Assembly (NCBI GenBank): GCA_937915735.1
Contig: CALGGS010000135.1
Coordinates: 1-10,698 of the forward strand
DNA from: an uncultured Treponema sp.
GTDB lineage: Bacteria > Spirochaetota > Spirochaetia > Treponematales > Treponemataceae
Length of the DNA stretch: 10,698 nt
Direction of reading: 5' to 3'
The position numbers were made by a program, and so were the translations under genes. The notes below the pieces were generated by a model. That model saw only the letters and a program-made list of their open reading frames with translations. It made no database searches and was not told the origin of the DNA. This document shows, in pieces, positions 1 to 5,650 of this stretch; the first letter of the stretch is position 1, and the number at the start of each line of letters is the position of its first letter.

Positions 1-1899
1 GTAGACAAAGAATTCGGAACCGGTATGGTAAAAATCACGCCGGCACACGATCCCAATGACTGGGAGGTCGGAAAACGGCACAATCTTCCTGTCGTAAATC
101 TTTTGAATCCAGACGGAACTTTGAACGAAAATGTTCCAGAAAAATACCGTGGCTTAAAATGCGAGCAGGCCAGAAAACTCGTAATCGAAGATTTAACCGA
201 AGCGGGTCTTTTCAAATGCGAAGAAAAAATGACCCACTCAGTCGGTCACTGCTACCGCTGTAAGACAGTCGTTGAGCCATATTTAAGCTATCAGTGGTTC
301 GTAAAAATGAAGCCCCTTGCCGAAAAGGCTCTTAAAGCATGGCGGGACGAAGAAATAGTATTCTTCCCTCGAAAATGGGAAAACACATACACCCACTGGA
401 TGGAAAATATCCGTGACTGGTGCGTGAGCCGTCAGATTTGGTGGGGACACAGAATCCCTGCCTGGTACTGTGAGTGCGGCGAGACAATCGTAAGCCGAGA
501 AGACATTACAAAATGCCCGAAATGCGGCAGCTCGAACGTAAAGCAGGACGAAGATGTCCTTGACACCTGGTTTTCAAGCTGGCTATGGCCTTTCTCGACC
601 CTTGGCTGGCCGGAAAACACCGCTGACCTGCAGAAATTCTACCCGACGACGGCTCTCGTAACCGCTTACGACATCATCTTCTTCTGGGTAAGCCGCATGA
701 TTATGGCAGGCCTTGAATTCACAGGCAAGGCTCCCTTCCACGACATTTACATTCACGGTCTCGTCCGCGACAAGCAGGGACGAAAAATGAGTAAGTCTCT
801 GGGAAACGGCCTTGACCCTCTCGACATCATCGAGCAATACGGAAGCGATGCCCTTAAATTCACTCTCTCATATTTGGCGGCACAAGGTCAGGATGTTCTC
901 GTTGACAACGACTCATTCAAAATGGGAAGCCGTTTCTGCAACAAGGTCTGGAACGCAAGCCGATATATTCTGGGAAATCTTGAAGGACGAAATTTAGTTC
1001 CTGTAAAAGACTCAGATTTGAACGAGCTTGACAAGTGGATTTTCACTGAGCTTAACAAGGCCTCAAAAAATGCACGGGAAGCTCTGGACTCATACCGCTA
1101 CAACGATGCCGCTTCTACAGTCTATGAATATTTCTGGAATAATTTCTGTGACTGGTATGTAGAGGCAACGAAACTCTCATTCTGGAATGGAGATGAAGCA
1201 GAAAAAGACCGGGCTGTCTCAGTTCTTTTGAATGTTCTTGAAGAGTCATTGCGGCTCTTGCATCCCTTTATTCCTTTTGTAACCGAAGAGATTTACTCAA
1301 AATTGCCGCTGGCAGAAATCATCGAGAATCGAAAGAAAGCCGGAAATCAGAAAATTATGTCGAACGAGACATATTCAGACCTTCTTGTTACGGCTCCTTA
1401 TCCAGAATTCAGCGAAAGCCGGGCAGACGAAAAAATCAGCGCGCGATTCGCAGTTTTGCAGGATTTAATCCGACAGATTCGAGGTCTTCGCAACGAATGT
1501 GGAATTGACCCTGCAAGCAAAATCAATGTCGCTCTTCTTATCGAAAAAGGAAGTGATGCTGAAGTTTGCCGAGAAAAGGTCGATATGATTAAGCTTTTGG
1601 CAGGGCTGGCAGGAATTGAATTCGTAGAAAGCAAGCCTTCAAAAGCAATCGGTGCTGTCGGAAAAGGCTTTGAGGCGTTCATCTTGATTGACGAGAACAT
1701 CAACAAGGAGCAGCTTTTGCTGCACTTTAACAAGGATGTGGAAAAGCTCTCAAAAGATGTTGAGAGAACCGAAGCAAAGCTCGGCGGTAAATTCGCAGAG
1801 CACGCTCCTGCAGAAGTAGTTCAGGCAGAGCGCGACAAGCTTACCGAAATGAAAAGGCGAATCGAAAAGCTCGGAACATACATCGAGACATTAAAATAA
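1..1899 (+). CDS. valS: Valyl-tRNA synthetase, C-terminal two thirds (5' end outside window)
   Basis: Class I aminoacyl-tRNA synthetase that charges tRNA-Val in the cytoplasm. The frame is open from base 1 (VDKEFGTG precedes the Met at base 25), so that Met is internal and the gene begins upstream of the window. Counting from that Met, one sees the end of the CP1 editing domain (GTGMVKITPAHDPNDW), a probable zinc knuckle (Cys149, Cys151, Cys164, Cys167), the DTWFSS motif near 180-185, the KMSKS ATP-binding loop at 254-258, the anticodon-binding helical domain (about 340-500), and a C-terminal coiled-coil arm (about 565-624) typical of ValRS. The N-terminal HIGH motif lies off the window. About 632 codons are present; family members are usually near 880-950. 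The C-terminal coiled coil and the WWGHRIPAWYC region separate it from IleRS and LeuRS. No terminator is visible after the TAA, and the next gene follows in 33 nt, suggesting co-transcription. Confidence 0.97.
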   Translation, partial: VDKEFGTGMVKITPAHDPNDWEVGKRHNLPVVNLLNPDGTLNENVPEKYRGLKCEQARKLVIEDLTEAGLFKCEEKMTHSVGHCYRCKTVVEPYLSYQWFVKMKPLAEKALKAWRDEEIVFFPRKWENTYTHWMENIRDWCVSRQIWWGHRIPAWYCECGETIVSREDITKCPKCGSSNVKQDEDVLDTWFSSWLWPFSTLGWPENTADLQKFYPTTALVTAYDIIFFWVSRMIMAGLEFTGKAPFHDIYIHGLVRDKQGRKMSKSLGNGLDPLDIIEQYGSDALKFTLSYLAAQGQDVLVDNDSFKMGSRFCNKVWNASRYILGNLEGRNLVPVKDSDLNELDKWIFTELNKASKNAREALDSYRYNDAASTVYEYFWNNFCDWYVEATKLSFWNGDEAEKDRAVSVLLNVLEESLRLLHPFIPFVTEEIYSKLPLAEIIENRKKAGNQKIMSNETYSDLLVTAPYPEFSESRADEKISARFAVLQDLIRQIRGLRNECGIDPASKINVALLIEKGSDAEVCREKVDMIKLLAGLAGIEFVESKPSKAIGAVGKGFEAFILIDENINKEQLLLHFNKDVEKLSKDVERTEAKLGGKFAEHAPAEVVQAERDKLTEMKRRIEKLGTYIETLK

Positions 1900-1932
1900 A
1901 ATATGAATTATTAAAATTCAACGGAGGAGAAT

Positions 1933-2562
1933 ATGGCCAGTAAATATGAGATGAAGACTGAAAAACCTGTCAAAATGGACAAGGAGCATATGCAGCAGCT
2001 CAAGCATATTATTCTCGCTCCGTATATGCAGCTTTCAACAGGCTTGATTGGAAAAAGCCGTCATGCAGGCGGAAATATGTTCCGTCACCAGATTGACACG
2101 CTTGGCATCTTGATTGACTACGGCTATATCGACTCCGTGCTTTTAAAGGCAGCCCTCGTCCATGACACAGTTGAGGATATTCCAGATTTTGACCGAAATG
2201 AAATCATCAATGCCGATGAAGACGGAAAAGATGTTTTAGAGCTTGTCCTTGAGGTCACGCGCCGTGAAGATGAAGATAAAAAGCAGTTTTTGCAGCGAAT
2301 AATCGACACAGGGAGCCAGAAAGCAAAAATCTTAAAATGTGCAGACCGAATCAGCAATATGATTTCCCTTGGTTTTGTGACTGACCCGAAATTCATCGAG
2401 AGATATTGCGATGAGACCGAATATTTCCTGCTTCCGATGGCACTTGAAATCGACTTTAATATGTACCACGAGCTTATAAACCTGATTATGACCCGCCGGC
2501 GCTACCTTGAAGACGGCGGATATTTCTGTGACAGAAAAAAAGAATCTTCCGGCGACAAGTAA
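1933..2562 (+). CDS. Stand-alone HD-domain hydrolase, SpoT/MESH1-like (probable small alarmone hydrolase)
   Basis: A 209-aa cytoplasmic protein with an HD phosphohydrolase fold and no synthetase, TGS or ACT domain. The probable metal ligands are His52 (MFRHQ), His77-Asp78 (LVHDTVED) and Asp138 (KCADRISNM). Their spacing closely follows the hydrolase half of Rel/SpoT proteins and human MESH1, and the HDxxED signature with E81-D82 is the RSH form rather than a generic HD. KCADRISN corresponds to the RSH KLADRxHN motif. The likely reaction is removal of the 3'-pyrophosphate of (p)ppGpp; this is inference from family, and another nucleotide substrate is possible. The start is supported by a strong GGAGGAG about 6 nt before ATG. 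It lies 33 nt after valS in the same direction, so it may be co-expressed with a tRNA-charging enzyme. The C-terminus is charged and shows no further domain. Confidence 0.8.
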   Translation: MASKYEMKTEKPVKMDKEHMQQLKHIILAPYMQLSTGLIGKSRHAGGNMFRHQIDTLGILIDYGYIDSVLLKAALVHDTVEDIPDFDRNEIINADEDGKDVLELVLEVTRREDEDKKQFLQRIIDTGSQKAKILKCADRISNMISLGFVTDPKFIERYCDETEYFLLPMALEIDFNMYHELINLIMTRRRYLEDGGYFCDRKKESSGDK

Positions 2563-2570
2563 AAGACAAA

Positions 2571-2604
2571 AAAGTGCAGGCCCTCAAAATCCGGCAACCA
2601 CTTT
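2571..2604 (+). terminator. Weak candidate terminator after the HD gene
   Basis: AAAGTG (2571-2576) pairs with CACTTT (2599-2604), and inside it GCC (2580-2582) pairs with GGC (2593-2595) across a symmetric 3x3 internal loop. It is followed by a moderately T-rich stretch rather than a clean T run. It lies 8 nt after the stop codon of the HD gene. It may end the valS-HD transcript, but the stem is broken and the call is tentative. Confidence 0.3.
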
Positions 2605-2630
2605 CTTAATTCCTTAATTTAAGATATTAT
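2602..2630 (+). promoter_or_regulatory. Possible sigma-70 promoter for the BI-1 gene
   Basis: A TATTAT -10-like hexamer at 2625-2630 is preceded, with a 17-nt spacer, by a poor -35 match (TTTCTT, 2602-2607). It would give a leader of about 18 nt before the ATG at 2655. The -35 overlaps the candidate terminator stem. Position and the AT-rich setting are the main support. Confidence 0.3.
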
Positions 2631-2654
2631 AACCTTACTTTAAGGAGGATTTTA

Positions 2655-3380
2655 ATGGCAAGTGCTATTTCTATCGCAGAATCTGAAAAATCAAAATTCA
2701 TTACAAAAACTTATGGCTGGATGGGACTCGCCCTTTTAATCAGCGCGCTTTCGGCTTTTTTTACGGCGGCCTCAATCTTTAACGGAAACGAGCTTTCTTC
2801 ATTCGGAATGTTTCTTTATGGAAACAAAATGATGGGCTTCTGGATTTTTGCCATTGCAGAACTCGTCCTGGTTTTCTGGCTTTCATCTGCAATCCGAAAA
2901 ATATCTCTTGGCACGGCGATTATCGGCTTTCTTGCCTACTCCGTCATAAACGGAATCACCCTTTCTTCTATTTTTATCATCTATCAGATTGAATCTATCG
3001 TTGTCGCATTCGCAGGAACCAGCATTATGTTTTTTGTAATGGCTTTTTATGGGGCAACAACTAAAACAAATCTTGCCACAGTGGGAAAATATCTGATGAT
3101 GGCATTAATCGGAATTATCGCAGTTTCCCTTCTCGAAGTGCTTATGTCCGTCGTTTTCCATCTTAACACAAACATTCTTGATTTCCTCATTGGTATTGTA
3201 AGCGTTATAGTCTTCACAGGACTCACCGCTTATGATGCTCAAAAAATCGTAAAAATCAGCGAGCACTCAAACGGAAACGAAGACTATCAGAAAGTCTCTG
3301 TTATGGCAGCCCTATCACTTTATCTAGATTTCATCAATCTTTTCCTGTCTCTTTTGCGCCTTTTTGGAAGAAGAAAGTAA
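2655..3380 (+). CDS. Bax inhibitor-1 / YccA-YbhL family integral membrane protein
   Basis: A 241-aa inner-membrane protein with a short charged N-terminus (SIAESEKSKF) and about seven hydrophobic segments between residues 20 and 235, the layout of the BI-1/TMBIM family (bacterial YccA, YbhL, YetJ). Diagnostic features are the N-terminal FITKTYGWMGLAL stretch, the FTGLTAYDAQKIVKI motif near 190-205 with the conserved Asp of the transmembrane pore, and the C-terminal SLYLDFINLFLSLLRLFG signature. Family members act as pH-sensitive Ca2+ leak channels (YetJ) or modulators of FtsH proteolysis (YccA); which applies here cannot be told. Length is normal for the family. The start is fixed by AAGGAGGA (2642-2649) five bases before ATG. 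A 92-nt gap from the HD gene and a possible promoter suggest a separate transcript. No good terminator follows; the downstream element at 3382-3490 starts 2 nt after the stop codon. Confidence 0.93.
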   Translation: MASAISIAESEKSKFITKTYGWMGLALLISALSAFFTAASIFNGNELSSFGMFLYGNKMMGFWIFAIAELVLVFWLSSAIRKISLGTAIIGFLAYSVINGITLSSIFIIYQIESIVVAFAGTSIMFFVMAFYGATTKTNLATVGKYLMMALIGIIAVSLLEVLMSVVFHLNTNILDFLIGIVSVIVFTGLTAYDAQKIVKISEHSNGNEDYQKVSVMAALSLYLDFINLFLSLLRLFGRRK

Positions 3381-3381
3381 A

Positions 3382-3490
3382 GCGGTAGGGATTGAAGGGG
3401 TGAGCGCTAGCGAAAACACGCGACAGCGTGGTCGGAGCCGAAAGGCGTAGCCCCGCAAAGCCCGCCCCCGACAAGCTTGTCGGGGACCGC
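3382..3490. repeat. GC-rich, hairpin-dense intergenic element
   Basis: A roughly 109-nt segment of much higher GC than its surroundings begins 2 nt after the BI-1 stop. It contains a string of inverted repeats: the CGCTAGCG palindrome (3405-3412), CACGC-gaca-GCGTG (3417-3430), TCGG-ag-CCGA (3432-3441), and a perfect 20-bp palindrome CCCCGACAAG plus its complement (3466-3485). It is bounded by GCGGT (3382-3386) and ACCGC (3486-3490), a 5-bp terminal inverted repeat. No reading frame or ribosome binding site is convincing. This composition is typical of dispersed intergenic repeats (REP/MITE-like), but repetition elsewhere cannot be shown from one window. It may also act as a transcription barrier between the convergent BI-1 and flgE genes. 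Confidence 0.6.
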
Positions 3491-3493
3491 CCA

Positions 3494-3531
3494 TAAAAAA
3501 AATAAACCACAGATTTTACAAACCTGTGGTT
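3494..3531 (-). terminator. Rho-independent terminator of the flgDE operon
   Basis: Read on the minus strand, AACCACAG (3531-3524) and CTGTGGTT (3512-3505) form an 8-bp stem around an 11-nt loop, followed by a long T-rich tract interrupted by one A (about 3504-3494). It lies 24 nt beyond the flgE stop codon. This is a textbook intrinsic terminator and implies that flgE is the last gene of its transcript. Confidence 0.9.
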
Positions 3532-3554
3532 AGATTCTTGCTTTTATATCAATG

Positions 3555-4946
3555 TTATCGTTTCAAGCTCAATACAGTTTCAAGCAGAGTGTCTGCCGTC
3601 TGGATTGTCTTTGCGTTTGACTGGAAGCCGCGCTGGGTCACGATCATATCCGTGAACTGCTCGGTAAGGTCAACATTTGACATTTCCAATGCGCCTGCAA
3701 GGAAGGTACCGCCACCAGCGATTCCGGCCGCATTGATTTTTGCCTCGCCAGAGTTGTTGCTCTTTACATAAGTGTTGTCACCGGCTTTTTCAAGACCGTT
3801 CTGGTTGGCGAATGTTGCCATTGCCAGCTGACCGATTGTGCGGTTTGTGCCGTTTGAATAAACACCAGTGATTGAACCTGTTGAGTCAATCTTGAAGTTC
3901 TCAAGGTAGCCCAATGTATAGCCGTCCTGATAGAAAGCCTTTGTTGAGCTTGCTGAAGCACTCTGAGTTACAGTGTTAATCATGCTTCCGATTGTACCCA
4001 AGTTGATGTTCATTGTCTGGCGGTATGGGTTTCCGTCAGCGTCTGGGTTTGAATCCGGAACAGTATATGAAGCCTGAAGGATGATTTCTCCGTCAGGATT
4101 TGAGTTGTTTCCTGCTGAGTCAGTGACTGCGGCGAGAGTTCCGTTATTGTCGAATGAGACAGTGAAGGTATTCTCAACGCCGTCTGTTGTTCCCAAGCCG
4201 ACTCGTGTCTGTGTGAAGTCAGCATTGTCCGGGTCAATCTGAACGCTGGCATTCCACTGATTAGGATTTCCAGGAACGCGAGTGAAGTTTACATTCAAAA
4301 GATGCTCATTACCGAATGAATCATAGATTTTGAATTCTGTGTTCCAGGTTCCCTTTGCGATGTCAGCTTCCGTAGGATTCTCAGGGATTTCCGGTGTATT
4401 TTTGTTCAAGTTACAAGCAAAGTTGATATTCTGTGTTGCTTTTGCAGGATCTTTTGAACCAACAGGAATTACCAAGTCTGTAGGGGTAGCGGCAGTCTGA
4501 ACGACCATTTCTCCGTTCAATTCGCGGGCCATCCAACCCTGAACTCGCATTCCGTTTGCCGGATTTACGAGAGTTCCGTTCTGGTCAAGAGAGAAAGCAC
4601 CCGCACGAGTGTAGTATGATTTCTCGCCGTTTTTCTCGATGAAGAAACCGTTACCCTGAATCGCAACATCAGTTGAGATGCCTGTTGACTGCAAGTTTCC
4701 CTGTGTGAAAACAGTGTCGATTGCGGCGACTGTCATACCCAGGCCGACTTCTTTCGGGTTAACGCCGCCTTTTTCCTCAGTCGGTTTTGAAGCGCTTGCA
4801 AGCTGCTGGCTAATCATGTCCTGAAAATTAACACGGCCCCGTTTGAAACCTGTTGTGTTTACGTTGGCAATGTTGTTGCCGATTACATCCATTCGTGTCT
4901 GGTGATTCTGCAAGCCAGAAACGCCAGAATAAAGTGATCTCATCAT
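3555..4946 (-). CDS. flgE: Flagellar hook protein FlgE
   Basis: A 463-aa subunit of the hook, the universal joint between the motor and the periplasmic flagellar filament. The N-terminus (MMRSLYSGVSGLQNHQTRMD, then GNNIANVNTTGFKRGRV) and C-terminus (LEMSNVDLTEQFTDMIVTQRGFQ, QTADTLLETVLSLKR) are the paired D0 coiled-coil segments of the rod/hook family; the middle holds the variable D1-D2 beta domains with the YTRAGAFSLDQNGTLVN motif near 112-128. Lys165 and Cys178, the only cysteine in the protein, sit at the same numbers as the residues that self-catalyse a lysinoalanine crosslink between subunits in T. denticola FlgE. The start is the first of two consecutive ATG codons, with GAGGG about 7 nt upstream. 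It is preceded by flgD, 97 nt away, and followed by a strong terminator instead of further motility genes. Confidence 0.98.
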   Translation of the reverse strand: MMRSLYSGVSGLQNHQTRMDVIGNNIANVNTTGFKRGRVNFQDMISQQLASASKPTEEKGGVNPKEVGLGMTVAAIDTVFTQGNLQSTGISTDVAIQGNGFFIEKNGEKSYYTRAGAFSLDQNGTLVNPANGMRVQGWMARELNGEMVVQTAATPTDLVIPVGSKDPAKATQNINFACNLNKNTPEIPENPTEADIAKGTWNTEFKIYDSFGNEHLLNVNFTRVPGNPNQWNASVQIDPDNADFTQTRVGLGTTDGVENTFTVSFDNNGTLAAVTDSAGNNSNPDGEIILQASYTVPDSNPDADGNPYRQTMNINLGTIGSMINTVTQSASASSTKAFYQDGYTLGYLENFKIDSTGSITGVYSNGTNRTIGQLAMATFANQNGLEKAGDNTYVKSNNSGEAKINAAGIAGGGTFLAGALEMSNVDLTEQFTDMIVTQRGFQSNAKTIQTADTLLETVLSLKR

Positions 4947-4973
4947 ATCGCTACCCTCTTTTTTTTATTCAGT

Positions 4974-5041
4974 GTCATTCTCGCACGCAAGATTTGTCGT
5001 TCTCGCACACAAGATTTGTCATTCTCGCGCCTGACGCGGGA
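4974..5041. repeat. REP-like tandem repeat cluster between flgD and flgE
   Basis: Two 22-nt units differing at two positions lie head to tail (4974-4995 and 4996-5017; core GTCATTCTCGCAC, CAAGATTT). A third, diverged copy begins at 5018 and ends in an imperfect hairpin, ATTCTCGCG (5021-5029) against CGCGGGAAT (about 5035-5043). The hairpin resembles the widespread bacterial intergenic repeat with TCATTCCCGCG / CGCGGGAATC arms. The cluster fills most of the 97-nt flgD-flgE gap; it may have been inserted there and could affect mRNA stability or relative FlgE yield. Direct spacing of copies without distinct spacers rules out a CRISPR array. Confidence 0.7.
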
Positions 5042-5043
5042 AT

Positions 5044-5511
5044 CTAAAAGCCGTAGACGGCCTTGATTTTATTCATATCGTAGAACATACCGTTCACTTG
5101 AACCTGTGGGGAAGAACCTCTCGTTGCAGCCTCAACAACACCAGTCGTGCTTTGCTCTGCACCCAAGTCAATCTGGACTGTGTGACCGAGCATACTCTGT
5201 GCTTCGCTGGAATTAATCATTGAAGCCATTTTCTCGAAGTTCTGGCTCATATTTGTCATCTGTTCCAAAGATGTGAACTGTGCCATCTGCGCGATGAATT
5301 CTGTGTTTTCCATCGGGCTTGTTGGGTCCTGGTTCGTCATCTGAGCCATAAGAAGCTTCAAAAAGTCATCTTTTCCCAGCTCCCGGCTTGCGATTCTGCC
5401 CTGACGGAGCTCATAATCGAGTTTTTTGTTGTAGCCGTTTACAACATTGTCGACCTGAAACTTTTCCTGAGCAGACATCTGCGTGTTGATGTTGTTCGCT
5501 GTAATTTCCAT
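5044..5511 (-). CDS. flgD: Flagellar hook capping/assembly protein FlgD
   Basis: A 155-aa hook-cap scaffold that is exported by the flagellar type III apparatus and guides FlgE polymerisation at the hook tip. The family signature is clear at about residues 44-92: LGKDDFLKLLMAQMTNQDP, then SPMENTEFIAQMAQFTSLEQM. A short C-terminal region (about 105-155: MLGHTVQIDLG, TGVVEA, VQVNGMFYDMNKIKAVY) corresponds to the start of the FlgD beta domain. The protein is much shorter than the roughly 230-aa enteric FlgD and lacks most of the C-terminal Ig-like insert; short versions are what I would expect in spirochetes. A GTGGGG sequence 5 nt before ATG serves as the Shine-Dalgarno. It is the first gene of a two-gene operon with flgE and is preceded by a sigma-28-like promoter. 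The gene upstream is a divergent radical SAM gene, not the hook-length gene fliK. Confidence 0.96.
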   Translation of the reverse strand: MEITANNINTQMSAQEKFQVDNVVNGYNKKLDYELRQGRIASRELGKDDFLKLLMAQMTNQDPTSPMENTEFIAQMAQFTSLEQMTNMSQNFEKMASMINSSEAQSMLGHTVQIDLGAEQSTTGVVEAATRGSSPQVQVNGMFYDMNKIKAVYGF

Positions 5512-5525
5512 TTTTACCCCACATT

Positions 5526-5550
5526 TAGCGTTTTATGTCCGTAAACGCTA
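5526..5550 (-). promoter_or_regulatory. 5'-end stem-loop in the flgD leader
   Basis: TAGCGTTT (minus strand, 5550-5543) pairs with AAACGCTA (5533-5526), an 8-bp perfect stem with a 9-nt loop. If transcription starts just downstream of the sigma-28-like -10 box, the hairpin would begin within a few bases of the mRNA 5' end and end about 6 nt before the GGGG Shine-Dalgarno. 5'-end hairpins of this type commonly stabilise transcripts; a protein-binding operator is the alternative. Confidence 0.5.
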
Positions 5551-5558
5551 CTCTAAAA

Positions 5559-5585
5559 ATATCGGCATTTAAAAGTTGTACTTAA
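5559..5585 (-). promoter_or_regulatory. Candidate sigma-28 (FliA-type) promoter for flgDE
   Basis: On the minus strand, TTAA (5585-5582) is followed after exactly 15 nt by GCCGATAT (5566-5559). The sigma-28 consensus is TAAA-N15-GCCGATAA, so the match is 3/4 and 7/8 with ideal spacing. Sigma-28-type promoters have been described ahead of the flgD/flgE region in other treponemes (from memory). It would place the start near 5552, about 40 nt before the flgD ATG. Confidence 0.65.
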
Positions 5586-5602
5586 GATTTTTTTGAATGT
5601 AA

Positions 5603-5631
5603 TTGACAAATCTGATATTGTTCAGTTAAAT
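5603..5631 (+). promoter_or_regulatory. Sigma-70 promoter for the radical SAM gene
   Basis: A perfect TTGACA -35 (5603-5608), a 17-nt spacer and TTAAAT as -10 (5626-5631, 4/6 match). Transcription would start near 5638, leaving a leader of only about 13 nt before the ATG at 5651. It is back to back with the flgD promoter, with about 17 bp between the two -35 elements. Confidence 0.65.
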
Positions 5632-5650
5632 TCGCTATCTGATACAAAAA

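Noticed and set aside
4010..4252. Additional minus-strand open frame within flgE
   Set aside because: Low-complexity Thr/Gln/Ser-rich translation of flgE in another frame.
4974..5041. CRISPR array
   Set aside because: Units are directly adjacent without unique spacers, only two are near-identical, and no cas gene is nearby.
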